From contig NC_013595.1 in assembly GCF_000024865.1 (NCBI RefSeq), positions 6,386,001-6,450,000 on the forward strand: DNA of 64,000 nt, in the 5' to 3' direction. Position numbers and translations under genes: made by a program. Below are positions 33,205 through 42,157 of this stretch, one piece after another (the stretch's first letter is position 1; every line of letters starts with the position of its first letter). Under the pieces are notes generated by a model. That model was not told the DNA's origin, made no database searches, and worked only from the letters and a program-made list of their open reading frames with translations. The stretch is from Streptosporangium roseum DSM 43021. GTDB taxonomy: Bacteria > Actinomycetota > Actinomycetes > Streptosporangiales > Streptosporangiaceae.

Positions 33205-35934
33205 TCAGGTGAGGGAGGAGTAGGCCACCACCCCGCGCCGGAGCGCGTCCATCGCCTTGCCGGTGTTCTGCTTGACCTTGCTGCTCTTGGGAGCGGCGTC
33301 GGAGATCTGGCCGAGCAGGTCGAGCAGCTGCTTGATCCAGCGGACGAAGTCGCCGGCGGCCAGCTCGGCCCCGTTGACCCCGTCCCTCAGCACGGCGTCC
33401 AGGTTCTGGCCCTTGGCCCAGCGGAAGGCCGCCCAGGCGAACCCGAAGTCGGGCTCCCTGATGAAGGACAGTCCGTGGTCGCCCTCGATCGACTCCAGCT
33501 CCCCCCAGAGCCTGACCATGTCCCCCAGCGCCTTCTGCACCCCGCCCGCCGGGATCCTCGGCTGGCGGGCGTCGTCGGCCTGCCTGGACTCGAAGACCAG
33601 CGAGGACACGACGGCGGCCAGCTCGGCCGGGTCCAGCTCCTCCCAGAGCCCGGCGCGCAGGCACTCGGCGGTGAGCAGGTCCAGCTCGGTGTAGAGCTGG
33701 GCCAGGCGGCGCCCCTCGGCGGTGACGCTCTCGCCCTCCAGGTAGCCGAGCTGGTCGAGCACTCCGCAGACCTTGTCGAAGGTGCGGGCGATGACGTGGG
33801 AGCGGCCCTCGACCCGGCGGCGCAGTCCCTCGGTCTCGCGCAGCAGCTTGTAGTAGCGCTCGGCCCAGCGGGCGTGGTCCTCGCGCTCGTCACAGCCGTG
33901 GCAGGGGTGCTGGCGGATCGCCTTGCGCAGGCGGTTGATCTCGTCGTCCTCGGCCGCGTGGTCGCGTGCCCTGGCCGGCTTGCCGAAGTCGCGGTCGCCG
34001 ATCTTGGCGTGGACGGAGGCGACCAGGTTGGCCCGCTCCTTCGGCGAGCGCGCGTTGAAGTTCTTCGGGATGCGCAGATGCTCGACCGGCTCCACCGGGA
34101 CCGGGAAGTCGGCCGGCGACAGCTTCTTGACCTGCTTGCCGATGGTCAGCACCAGCGGTGCGGGGCCCTCTCCCCGGGAGTTGAGACCGGGGTCGAGGAC
34201 GACCGCCAGACCGGCGCGGCGCCCGCCCGGGACACGGATGATGTCACCCGGCTTGAGCGCCTCCAGCGAGCGCAGCGCCTGCGCCCTGCGGGCCGCGCCG
34301 CGCTGGCGTGACAGCTCGGCCTCCCGGTCGGACAGCGCCCTGCGCATCGCGGCGTACTCCTCGAAGTCGCCCAGGTGGCAGGTCATCGCCTCGCGGTAGC
34401 CCTCCAGGGCCTCCTCGGCGCGGCGCACCTGCTTGGCGATGCCCACCACGGCCCGGTCGGCCTGGAACTGAGCGAAAGAGGACTCCAGGAGGGTCCTGGC
34501 GCGCTCCCTGCCCACCTGGCCGACCAGGTTGACCGCCATGTTGTAGGAGGGGCGGAAGCTGGAGCGCAGCGGGTAGGTGCGGGTGCTGGCCAGTCCCGCG
34601 ACCTGCAGCGGGTCCATGCCCGGCTGCCACTGGACGACCGCGTGGCCCTCCACGTCGATGCCCCGCCGCCCGGCCCGGCCGGTGAGCTGGGTGTATTCGC
34701 CGGGCGTGAGGTCGGCGTGGGTCTCGCCGTTCCACTTGTCGAGCTTCTCGATCACCACGGAGCGGGCGGGCATGTTGATGCCCAGCGCCAGGGTCTCGGT
34801 GGCGAACACGGCCTTGACCAGGTTGCGGGTGAACAGTTCCTCGACGACCTCCTTGAAGGCCGGGAGCATGCCCGCGTGGTGGGCGGCGAGGCCGCGCTCA
34901 AGGCCGTCGCGCCATTCGAGGTAGCCCAGCACGGCCAGGTCCTCGTCGGGCAGGTGCGCGGTGCGCTCGTCGACGATCTGCCGGATCTGGTGGCGTTCGG
35001 CGTCGGTGGTGAGCCGGATGCCGGCGTGCAGGCACTGTATGACGGCCGCGTCGCAGCCGGCGCGGGAGAAGATGAAGGTGATCGCCGGGAGCAGGCCGTC
35101 GGCGTCGAGGCGCTCGATGGCCGACGCCCGGTCGGGCGGGGCGGCCCTGCGCGGGCGGGAGTAGCCGCGGCGGCCCCTGCCGTACGACTGGCGTTCCTCG
35201 TCCTTGGCGATCCGCATCAGGTGGGGGTTGACCTGCGGCCGCCGGCCGTCCTCGTCCGCCACGAACAGGTCGTACAGGCGGTTGCCGGCGAGCATGTGCT
35301 GCCAGAGCGGGACCGGGCGGTGCTCGTCGACGATGACGCTGGTGTCGCCGCGGACCTCGCCCATCCACTCGCCGAACTCCTCGGCGTTGCTGACCGTGGC
35401 CGAGAGGGCGACCAGCCGCACCGACTCGGGCAGGTGGATGATCACTTCTTCCCAGACCGCGCCGCGGAACCGGTCGGCCAGGTAGTGCACCTCGTCCATG
35501 ACGACGAAGCCGAGGCCCGCCAGGGTGCCGGAGCCGGCGTAGAGCATGTTGCGCAGGACCTCGGTCGTCATGATGACGATCGGGGCGTCGCCGTTGATGC
35601 TGTTGTCGCCGGTGAGCAGGCCGACGCCGGCCGCCCCGTACCGTCTGACCAGGTCGTTGTACTTCTGGTTGGACAGCGCCTTGATCGGGGTGGTGTAGAA
35701 GCACTTGCGGCCCTGCTCCAGCGCGAGGTGGACCGCGAACTCACCCACGACGGTCTTGCCGGATCCGGTCGGGGCGGCTACGAGGACTCCGTCGCCCGCC
35801 TCCAGCGCCCGGCAGGCGTCCAGCTGGAAGTCATCCAGGTCGAAGTCGTAAAGACCGCGGAACGAGGTCAGCGCCGGCCCGCTGTCAGCCTGGCTCTGAC
35901 GGAAAGCAGCGTAACGTTCCGCTGGGGTCGTCAT
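33205..35934 (-). CDS. helY: Ski2/Mtr4-like superfamily 2 RNA helicase
   Basis: This 909-aa helicase has Walker A APTGSGKT at 54-61, TTPIKALSNQKY, the DEVH box in VVMDEVHYLADR, motif III SATVSN, and motif VI QLTGRAGRRGID. A C-terminal DSHCT domain shows WAKGQNLDAVL and a Cys motif HPCHGCDER, likely for zinc. It matches actinobacterial HelY (M. tuberculosis Rv2092c), a presumed RNA helicase in decay or processing. Start ATG 35934 is preferred; GTG 35943 is possible. Convergence with the RNB exoribonuclease gene hints at an exosome-like partnership, which is inference. Confidence 0.93.
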   Translation of the reverse strand: MTTPAERYAAFRQSQADSGPALTSFRGLYDFDLDDFQLDACRALEAGDGVLVAAPTGSGKTVVGEFAVHLALEQGRKCFYTTPIKALSNQKYNDLVRRYGAAGVGLLTGDNSINGDAPIVIMTTEVLRNMLYAGSGTLAGLGFVVMDEVHYLADRFRGAVWEEVIIHLPESVRLVALSATVSNAEEFGEWMGEVRGDTSVIVDEHRPVPLWQHMLAGNRLYDLFVADEDGRRPQVNPHLMRIAKDEERQSYGRGRRGYSRPRRAAPPDRASAIERLDADGLLPAITFIFSRAGCDAAVIQCLHAGIRLTTDAERHQIRQIVDERTAHLPDEDLAVLGYLEWRDGLERGLAAHHAGMLPAFKEVVEELFTRNLVKAVFATETLALGINMPARSVVIEKLDKWNGETHADLTPGEYTQLTGRAGRRGIDVEGHAVVQWQPGMDPLQVAGLASTRTYPLRSSFRPSYNMAVNLVGQVGRERARTLLESSFAQFQADRAVVGIAKQVRRAEEALEGYREAMTCHLGDFEEYAAMRRALSDREAELSRQRGAARRAQALRSLEALKPGDIIRVPGGRRAGLAVVLDPGLNSRGEGPAPLVLTIGKQVKKLSPADFPVPVEPVEHLRIPKNFNARSPKERANLVASVHAKIGDRDFGKPARARDHAAEDDEINRLRKAIRQHPCHGCDEREDHARWAERYYKLLRETEGLRRRVEGRSHVIARTFDKVCGVLDQLGYLEGESVTAEGRRLAQLYTELDLLTAECLRAGLWEELDPAELAAVVSSLVFESRQADDARQPRIPAGGVQKALGDMVRLWGELESIEGDHGLSFIREPDFGFAWAAFRWAKGQNLDAVLRDGVNGAELAAGDFVRWIKQLLDLLGQISDAAPKSSKVKQNTGKAMDALRRGVVAYSSLT

Positions 35935-36076
35935 ACTCTCCACCCTACCGATATCGGGATTCCGGTCCGTCCCCGAGTGCTCAGCCCGTCAGGTGACCGC
36001 GGAGGAGGCGATCCGGGCCGGGGAGGCCGGCGGCCGGCGATCGGAGTCCGCGCCGCGGGCGTCGGCGTGGGGCCGT

Positions 36077-36952
36077 CTAGACGAGCACGCGCAGCGATCC
36101 CGGGACGATCTCGCAGATGAGCGGGGCGGGCCCGACCCGCTCACCGTCGGCGTAGACGATCGCGCCGGGGGCCTCCAGGGTGACCCGGCGGGCGCGGCGC
36201 ATGGTGACGGCCGGGTGACCCTGGTGGGAGCCCTTGTAGACGCGGGGGAAGGCGCGCAGGAACTCTCCCCTGGGCATCGCCCCGAGGATCGTCACGTCCA
36301 GCAGGCCGTCGTCGGGCAGGGCGTCCGGGCAGACCCGCATCCCGGCGCCGTAGGAGCGGGTGTTGCCGACCGCGACCAGCATGGCCTCGCGCTCGATCAC
36401 CTCTCCGTCGAGGTCCAGCCGGAACGGGATCGGCCGGAAGGAGCGGAGCTCCTCGGCCAGCGCGAGCAGGTACTTCGCCATGCCGGGCGGCCAGGACATC
36501 CGGTTGGCCCGCTCGTTGACGCGGGAGTCGAAGCCGCAGGAGACCACCCCGGCGAACCACTCGTCCTTGCCGACCCTGGCGGCGTCGATCGTGCGGACCT
36601 CGGCCCTGAGCACGACGTCGGCGGCGGCGAGGGTGTCCTTCTTCGGCAGGCCGAGCGCGTCGGCGATGTCGTTGCCGGTCCCGGCGGGGATGATGCCCAG
36701 CGGGACGTCGGTCCCGGCGACTGCCTGGACCGCCAGATGGACCAGGCCGTCCCCGCCGAAGGCCACCAGCGCCTCGGGGCCCTCGGCGACCGCCGTGCAG
36801 GCGCGTTCCAGGGCGTCGTCCGCCGACTCCCCGACGATGACCGAGACTTCGGAACCCCCCTGCCGGAGCCTGTTGAGCACCGGAGCGAGCAGGCCCCGCG
36901 AGCGGCCGCCACGGGCGAGGGGGTTGACGAGAACAGCGATCTCTCCGGGCAC
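36077..36952 (-). CDS. Diacylglycerol kinase-like lipid kinase
   Basis: This 291-aa protein is of the DagK/YegS lipid kinase family. It has the NPLARGGR segment near the N-terminus, the nucleotide-binding FGGDGLVHLA (GGDGT variant) and IPAGTGNDIADALGLP, then a beta-sandwich domain. It phosphorylates diacylglycerol or a related lipid at the membrane. Start is GTG 36952 with no strong ribosome-binding site. It lies between helY and tatC on the same strand, an order common in actinobacteria. Confidence 0.92.
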   Translation of the reverse strand: MPGEIAVLVNPLARGGRSRGLLAPVLNRLRQGGSEVSVIVGESADDALERACTAVAEGPEALVAFGGDGLVHLAVQAVAGTDVPLGIIPAGTGNDIADALGLPKKDTLAAADVVLRAEVRTIDAARVGKDEWFAGVVSCGFDSRVNERANRMSWPPGMAKYLLALAEELRSFRPIPFRLDLDGEVIEREAMLVAVGNTRSYGAGMRVCPDALPDDGLLDVTILGAMPRGEFLRAFPRVYKGSHQGHPAVTMRRARRVTLEAPGAIVYADGERVGPAPLICEIVPGSLRVLV

Positions 36953-36969
36953 AGACCGGAATTTATCGC

Positions 36970-37866
36970 CTATTTGATCGGATCAGTATCCGTCGTGTTC
37001 AAATCGAGAGGAGAAAGATCCTCCGCGAGAGGGGACGCCTCGTCATCCGACAGATGGGAGAAGTCCTCGCCCTTCGGCGCTCGCCGCTCCCGTAGATACA
37101 TGAACCCCTCGGCGAGGGCGAACAGCACGACCATGGGGATGGCCAGCGCGATCATCGAGAAGGGGTCGGTGCTCGGGGTGGCGAGCGCGGCGAAGAGGAA
37201 CATGATGAAGATGACCATGCGGCGGTGCTTGGCCACCGTCGCGCGCGGCAGGACGCCGATCACGTTCAGGAACACCATCAGCAGCGGCAGCTCGAAGGAG
37301 ACACCGAAGATGATGAGCATCACCAGCGCGTAGCTCAGGTAGTCGTCCATCTCCAGCAGCGGGATCGCGTTGTTGGGCGCGAAGCCGAGCAGGATCGCCA
37401 GGCCGGTGTCCATGATGAAGTAGGCCAGCGCGGCGCCCGCCAGGAACAGCGGGATCGCCAGGGCGAGGAACGAGATCGAGTAGCGCTTCTCGTTGCGGTA
37501 CAGGCCCGGGGTCACGAAGGCCCAGATCTGGTACAGCCACACCGGCGAGGAGAGCACCATCGCGAACATCGCCGCGACCTTCAGGTTGACGAAGAAGGCC
37601 TCGAAGACCCCGCGGATGGCGAAGGTGCACTCGCCCTCCCGCAGCAGGTGCGAGACGGGCAGGCTGCAGTAGGGCTCGGTGATGAAGGTCCAGATGGGGT
37701 CGAAGAAGACGAAACCCACGACGATGCCCACCACCATGGCGAGCAGGACGATCACCAACCGGTTGCGCAGCTCACGGAGATGCTCCATGAGCGGCATGCG
37801 CCCCTCGGCCGAATCGGTGGACACCGACCCGTTCTGGCCCGGCTTGGGCCATTTCAGCAGCGCCAT
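36970..37866 (-). CDS. tatC: Sec-independent protein translocase subunit TatC
   Basis: This 298-aa protein is the polytopic receptor core of the twin-arginine export system. It has a cytoplasmic N-terminus with MPLMEHLRELRNRLVIV, the conserved SSPVWLYQIWAFVTPGLY stretch, and LLEMDDYLSYALVMLIIFG in the middle; six membrane helices are expected. A charged C-terminal tail of about 45 residues is added. It lies 48 bases downstream of tatA and is co-transcribed with it. It exports folded proteins carrying Arg-Arg signal peptides. Confidence 0.96.
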   Translation of the reverse strand: MALLKWPKPGQNGSVSTDSAEGRMPLMEHLRELRNRLVIVLLAMVVGIVVGFVFFDPIWTFITEPYCSLPVSHLLREGECTFAIRGVFEAFFVNLKVAAMFAMVLSSPVWLYQIWAFVTPGLYRNEKRYSISFLALAIPLFLAGAALAYFIMDTGLAILLGFAPNNAIPLLEMDDYLSYALVMLIIFGVSFELPLLMVFLNVIGVLPRATVAKHRRMVIFIMFLFAALATPSTDPFSMIALAIPMVVLFALAEGFMYLRERRAPKGEDFSHLSDDEASPLAEDLSPLDLNTTDTDPIK

Positions 37867-37914
37867 TCGCGAATCCCGGTCCGAGAGGTGAAGTGATCAG
37901 AGGCGGACTGAAGC

Positions 37915-38238
37915 CTACTGAGGCTTCGGAGCGCCTGCCTGAGCGCGCAGCCTGGCGGCCTGCTCCTCCAGGACACGGGCCTGCTCCTCCGCCGACGGCG
38001 CGGGTGCCGCCGTGGTGAGCGGCTGCGGGGCCGGAGCCGCGGGCTGGGGCTGCGCCTGGACGACCGTGGCCGTCGGGGCGTCGGCATCGTCGTCATCGCG
38101 GAGCTTGGAGGTCTCCGCCTTGAAAATGCGCAGCGACCGGCCCAGTCCTCGAGCGGCATCCGGCAGTTTCTTGGCACCGAACAGCAGCACCAGGATCAAC
38201 CCGATGATGATCAGCTCAGTGGGTCCCAGGTTGGGCAT
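37915..38238 (-). CDS. tatA: Twin-arginine translocase subunit TatA
   Basis: This 107-aa protein has a single N-terminal membrane helix (LIIIGLILVLLFG) followed by the family hinge and amphipathic helix KKLPDAARGLGRSLRIFK. A long Pro/Ala/Gln-rich cytoplasmic tail completes it. It oligomerises to form the Tat pore with TatC. AAGGA lies upstream of the ATG at 38238. It is in an operon with tatC and downstream of pafBC. Confidence 0.95.
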   Translation of the reverse strand: MPNLGPTELIIIGLILVLLFGAKKLPDAARGLGRSLRIFKAETSKLRDDDDADAPTATVVQAQPQPAAPAPQPLTTAAPAPSAEEQARVLEEQAARLRAQAGAPKPQ

Positions 38239-38304
38239 GACACATCCTTAAGCCGAGCGACATGCAATCTCTGATCCCGATCGTACGCTCCCCGGGGCAC
38301 AGAC

Positions 38305-38493
38305 TCATCCCTTCGGAACCCGTATTGTCCCGACCTGCCCCCTGAACAGGGTGTGTGCCGGCTCCAGCCGCCGCCGGGTCCTGTCCACCTCCCTGCCCAG
38401 CTCCCGGGCCGCCAGCAGCACGCGGACCCCCAGGAAACCGAGGACGACCAGTCCGGTGGTGGCCAGCGCGACCGCGGCGAAGATCCAGCTCAT
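38305..38493 (-). CDS. Small single-helix membrane protein between pafC and tatA
   Basis: The 62-aa product starts MSWIFAAVALATTGLVVLG, a single N-terminal membrane helix. A basic amphipathic stretch LLAARELGREVDRTRRRLE follows, and the protein ends TIRVPKG. The topology resembles TatA/TatB-like proteins but the FG hinge motif is absent. It lies 23 bases downstream of pafC and 67 bases upstream of tatA. A small membrane protein at this place is common in actinobacteria; its role is unknown. Confidence 0.75.
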   Translation of the reverse strand: MSWIFAAVALATTGLVVLGFLGVRVLLAARELGREVDRTRRRLEPAHTLFRGQVGTIRVPKG

Positions 38494-38516
38494 GTCGTGA
38501 GATCTTAACCTGGACG

Positions 38517-39473
38517 TCAGGAAACCGACTCGTAACGATTCAGCGCCGACGTCGCGGCCTCCCGCACGCTCGCCGCCAGCGAGTCCGGGGAGAGCACCCG
38601 CCCGGTGTCGCCCAGGCGCAGCGCCAGCCGTACCAGCCAGCCCTGGTCGCGTGCCCGCAGCGCCACCCGAAGGCGGCCCTCGCCGAGCTCCTCCACCTGC
38701 TCGCACGGGTAGTACTCGGCGACCCAGCGGCCCGCCGGGGTCAGCTCCAGCTCCACCAGCTCGTCCGTCGGAGAGGGCCGGAACACCCCGGAGGTGACCT
38801 CGTCGGGCACCGCACCGGCGGGCGGATCGGCAGCCACGTCGAGCACCTCGACGGTGAGCATCCGGTCCAGCCGGAACAGCCGCACCGCCTCGGCCCGGTA
38901 GCACCAGCCCGACAGGTAGGAGCGGCCGTCCACCACGACCAGGCGCATCGGGTCGACCTCCCGCGGGGTCACCTCGTCGCGGCCCGGCACGTAGTAGCGC
39001 AGCGACAGCCGCCTGCCGCGCCGCAGCGCCTCGTTCACCGTGGGCAGCGCGTCGGGCGTGGCGTCCACCTCGACCGCGACCTGGCTGCTGACCGCGGCCG
39101 CGCCCTCCACCGAGGCCTGCTCGAACTTGGCGATGACCCGGGCCAGCGCGTCGCGCTCGCCGAACTCGGGCATCTCGGCGAGCATCCGCAGGGCCACCAG
39201 CAGCGCGCTGGCCTCGTCGACGCCCAGCCGCAACGGGCGGGCGATGGTGTCGGCGTTGTCGATGACGATCTCGCCGCCGTCCCACGACACGTCGATCAGG
39301 TCGCCGGGGGTGTGGCCGGGCAGCCCGCACATCCACACCAGTTGCAGGTCGTCGATGAGCTGCTTCTCGCTGAGCCCGAAGATCTTCGCCACCTCGGGCA
39401 CCTGCGCCCCGGGATGCGACATCAGGTAGGGCACCAGCGCCAGCAGCCTGGGCAACCGGTCAGCCGTGCTCAT
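38517..39473 (-). CDS. pafC: WYL-domain transcriptional regulator PafC
   Basis: This 318-aa regulator has an N-terminal winged helix-turn-helix (residues 1-60, EVAKIFGLSEKQLIDDLQLV) and a WYL domain about 140-235 with RLSLRYYVPGRDEVTPREVDP (in part: LSLRYYVPGRDE) and SYLSGWCYRAEAVRLFRLDR. A WCX domain closes the protein. PafB and PafC form the heterodimer that activates LexA/RecA-independent DNA-damage genes in mycobacteria. It follows pafB by 94 bases on the same strand. Start ATG 39473. Confidence 0.93.
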   Translation of the reverse strand: MSTADRLPRLLALVPYLMSHPGAQVPEVAKIFGLSEKQLIDDLQLVWMCGLPGHTPGDLIDVSWDGGEIVIDNADTIARPLRLGVDEASALLVALRMLAEMPEFGERDALARVIAKFEQASVEGAAAVSSQVAVEVDATPDALPTVNEALRRGRRLSLRYYVPGRDEVTPREVDPMRLVVVDGRSYLSGWCYRAEAVRLFRLDRMLTVEVLDVAADPPAGAVPDEVTSGVFRPSPTDELVELELTPAGRWVAEYYPCEQVEELGEGRLRVALRARDQGWLVRLALRLGDTGRVLSPDSLAASVREAATSALNRYESVS

Positions 39474-39567
39474 GCTCCGCTCCACTCCGCGTCCGCGACG
39501 CCCCGCTCGCTCACTCGCCACTTCCCCGCGAGGCCCGGCCCCCGACCGGCCTCCGTTTCCCCGCCCG

Positions 39568-40524
39568 TCACGCCAGGACCCCCTTCAGCCGGCAGATCAC
39601 GGCGTCGCGGGCGTCCGGCGGCCCGACCACCTCGGCGTCGGCCGCGAAGCCGACGACCCATCCGGCCAGCCGCCCGGTGTCGGTGAAGTCGACGTCCAGC
39701 TCGTCCCACCCGCCGGCTCCGGGCCGTACGGCCCTGGCCACCTGGCGCAGCCCCTGGCAGGTGCCCTCGCGGACCCGGATGAGGGCGGTGCGCTCCTGAA
39801 CCGGCTCGTCGCGGTAGCCGACCATCGACTTGATGTCGACGCCCTCGGGCACCACCACCGTCCCGGGGCGGCCCACCGGGGTGACCGGGCCGCTGATCCG
39901 GCTGAGCCGGAACGCCCGGGCCGCGTCACGGTCGCGGTCGTGGCCGACCACGTACCACCGGCCGCGGCGGCTGACCACGCCCCACGGCTCCACCGTGCGG
40001 GTCAGCACGCTCTCGCTGGCCGCCGCCCGGTAGGCGAAGCGGACCACGCGCCGGTCGCGCACGGCCTCCCAGAGCGCGGGGAAGGCCGGGTCCTGGGTGT
40101 CGACCCGCAGCTCCAGCGCGCTGCCGAGCATCCCGCCCGCCTCGTCGGTCTCCACTCCCCCGGCGCGCAGCTTCAGCAGCGCCCCGCTGGCGGCCTCGGC
40201 CAGGCTGGCCCGCTGCCACACCTGGGCCGCCAGGCCCACCACGGCCGCCTCGTCGGGCTCCAGGGTGATCTCGGGCAGCTCGTAGGCCTGCGGGACGATC
40301 CGGTAGCCCGGATCCTCCTCCCACGGGTCCTTGTGGACCTCGATCGGGATGCCGATCTCCCGCAGCTCGTTCTTGTCACGCTCGAACATCCGCTGGAAGG
40401 CCTCGTCGTTGGCGGCGTCGTAGCCGGGCACCGCCTGGCGGATGTGCTCGGCGCTGAGCGGCCGCCGCGTGGCCAGCAGGCAGATCACAAGGTTCAGCAA
40501 CCGCTCGGTCTTCCGGCGCGACAT
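39568..40524 (-). CDS. pafB: WYL-domain transcriptional regulator PafB
   Basis: This 318-aa partner of PafC starts MSRRKTERLLNLVICLLATR, has the helix-turn-helix with FERDKNELREIGIPIEV, and a WYL domain with VVRFAYRAAAS, WYVVGHDRDRDAARAFRLSR and a C-terminal WCX domain. Start ATG 40524 has GGGAGG 5-8 bases upstream. It is divergent from the DUF3866 gene, with only 57 bases between their start codons, so that interval must hold both promoters or one shared region. Confidence 0.93.
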   Translation of the reverse strand: MSRRKTERLLNLVICLLATRRPLSAEHIRQAVPGYDAANDEAFQRMFERDKNELREIGIPIEVHKDPWEEDPGYRIVPQAYELPEITLEPDEAAVVGLAAQVWQRASLAEAASGALLKLRAGGVETDEAGGMLGSALELRVDTQDPAFPALWEAVRDRRVVRFAYRAAASESVLTRTVEPWGVVSRRGRWYVVGHDRDRDAARAFRLSRISGPVTPVGRPGTVVVPEGVDIKSMVGYRDEPVQERTALIRVREGTCQGLRQVARAVRPGAGGWDELDVDFTDTGRLAGWVVGFAADAEVVGPPDARDAVICRLKGVLA

Positions 40525-40581
40525 CCGGCCTCCCTCCCTGTTCAAGTGACTCTACGTCCAGGTGACGCTACTCTTCCCCGC

Positions 40582-41682
40582 GTGATCAGATGGCGCAGGG
40601 GCGAGGTCGTACGGATCCGGCGCGAGTGGCCGGGGGCGGTGGAACTCGACGTCACCACCGAGGACGGCAGCGCGCGTGCGCTGGCCTATCCCGCCCTGGT
40701 GGGACGTCCGGAGCCCGGTGACGTGGTGCTGCTCAACACGACCGCGCTCGCGATGGGTCTCGGTACGGGAGGTTACGCCATGGTGGTGGCGCTCCCCGAC
40801 CGTTTACCAGAAGATCCGCAAGGCCCCGGACACCTGGTGAAGGCACGCTACACCCCCTTGCAGACCACCGTGCTCGGCGCCGACGAGCAGGACTCCCCCT
40901 TCCACGAGGCGCTGCGCGAGGCCGACTCCCTGGACGGCATGCCGGTGATCGTCGCCGACCTGCACTCGGCGCTGCCGGCGATCCTCTGCGGCCTGTACGG
41001 CTCGCGCCCCCCGGGGCCGCCGGCCGGGGAGGCGGAGGCGGGGATCCCCCGGGTCGCCTACGTGATGCTCGACGGCGGGGCGCTGCCCGCCTGGTTCTCC
41101 ATGTCGTGCGCCCAGCTCAGGGAGGCCGGCTGGCTGGGCGGGGTGGTCACGGTGGGCCAGGCCTTCGGCGGCGACGTGGAGGCCGTGACACCGCACACGG
41201 GCCTGCTGGCGGCCCGGCACGTCCTCGGCGCCGACGTGGCGATCGTCACCCAGGGGCCGGGCAACCTGGGCACCGGCACCCGGTGGGGCTTCTCCGGCGT
41301 CTCGGCCGGCGAGGCGGTCAACGCCGTCGCCGTCCTGGGAGGACGCCCGGTCGCGGCGCTGCGGGTCAGCGAGGGCGACCGGCGCGAGCGCCACATCGGC
41401 GTCTCCCACCACTCACTGACCGCCTACGGCCGGGTCGCCCTGGCCCCGGCCCAGGTCGTCGTGCCGGAGCTGCAGGGCGAGTTCGGCAGGCGGGTGGCCG
41501 AGCAGTCCGAGCCGCTGGCCGCCCGTCACGAGCTGGTGACGGTGGCCGTGGACGGGCTCCACGAGGCGCTCCGGGGCTCCCCGGTGCGGCTGTCGACGAT
41601 GGGCCGGACCCTGGACGAGGACCTGGCCTACTTCCTGGCCTCGGCCGCCGCAGGCCGCCACGCGGCCTCGCTGCTGTCGTAG
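40582..41682 (+). CDS. DUF3866 family protein
   Basis: This 366-aa protein starts at GTG 40582 (VIRWRRGEVVRIRREWPG). Long conserved stretches are typical of DUF3866: VLLNTTALAMGLGTGGYAMV, KARYTPLQTTVLGADEQDSP and IVTQGPGNLGTGTRWGFSG, with HIGVSHHSLTAYG near the end. No membrane helix or signal peptide is seen and the function is unknown. It is a conserved neighbour of the pafBC region in actinobacteria, which is general knowledge rather than seen here. Its 3' end overlaps the convergent DUF3291 gene by 55 bases. Confidence 0.85.
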   Translation: MIRWRRGEVVRIRREWPGAVELDVTTEDGSARALAYPALVGRPEPGDVVLLNTTALAMGLGTGGYAMVVALPDRLPEDPQGPGHLVKARYTPLQTTVLGADEQDSPFHEALREADSLDGMPVIVADLHSALPAILCGLYGSRPPGPPAGEAEAGIPRVAYVMLDGGALPAWFSMSCAQLREAGWLGGVVTVGQAFGGDVEAVTPHTGLLAARHVLGADVAIVTQGPGNLGTGTRWGFSGVSAGEAVNAVAVLGGRPVAALRVSEGDRRERHIGVSHHSLTAYGRVALAPAQVVVPELQGEFGRRVAEQSEPLAARHELVTVAVDGLHEALRGSPVRLSTMGRTLDEDLAYFLASAAAGRHAASLLS

Positions 41683-42110
41683 AAGTCCTTGAAGGTGAAG
41701 GCCTGCGGGGTGGAGCCTTCCGCCTTGAGCAGTTCCAGGCGCTCCATCCCCTCCTCCAGTGCCGGGATGTATCCCTCCGGGACCCACCACATCACCGTGT
41801 ACGGCTCCGCCGAGCGCAGGAACCACTCCCTGCGCCGCTGCATGACGCCCAGGTGCGCGCTGCGGTAGACGAAGTCCCACAGCGCGTCGCGCGACTCCCA
41901 GAGCGAGAAGTTGATCACCAGGTGGTCGCCGTAGTCGTGCTCGACGACGTCTTCGGGGCCGTCGCCCGCGAGCCGCCACACGAAGCCGGGGGCCTCGTCG
42001 GCGAGGCGGTTGACGGGGTCGAGTGCCGCGACGAAGTCGGCGAGCTCGGGCGAGTCCTTGGGCGCGCGCATGTGGGCGATGTTGAGCTGGGCCAGGTGCA
42101 TGACGGCCAT
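41628..42110 (-). CDS. DUF3291-domain protein
   Basis: This 160-aa protein resembles DUF3291 proteins, related to dimeric alpha-beta-barrel monooxygenases: MHLAQLNIAHMRAPKDSPEL, HLVINFSLWESRDALWDFVY, then WFLRSAEPYTVMWWVPEGY. The start is ATG 42110 or ATG 42101, without a strong ribosome-binding site. It lies 40 bases downstream of the helix-turn-helix regulator gene on the same strand and may be regulated with it. The C-terminus overlaps the end of the DUF3866 gene on the other strand. Substrate unknown. Confidence 0.8.
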   Translation of the reverse strand: MAVMHLAQLNIAHMRAPKDSPELADFVAALDPVNRLADEAPGFVWRLAGDGPEDVVEHDYGDHLVINFSLWESRDALWDFVYRSAHLGVMQRRREWFLRSAEPYTVMWWVPEGYIPALEEGMERLELLKAEGSTPQAFTFKDFYDSSEAAWRPAAAEARK

Positions 42111-42126
42111 CAGACCATTCCGGATC

Positions 42127-42157
42127 TCTCTAAGTCAATTCTTATTGTTTTTAGAGA
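42127..42157. promoter_or_regulatory. AT-rich inverted repeat between regulator and DUF3291 gene
   Basis: TCTCTAA (42127-42133) and TTAGAGA (42151-42157) are perfect 7-base arms around a 17-base AT-rich spacer that includes a TTGAC element on the minus strand. It overlaps the regulator's stop codon and precedes the DUF3291 gene, so it could be an operator/promoter for that gene or a weak attenuator. Confidence 0.4.

Noticed and set aside
39466..40581. Plus-strand open frame upstream of the DUF3866 gene, opposite pafB
   Set aside because: Antisense shadow of pafB; recognisable DUF3866 sequence begins at GTG 40582.
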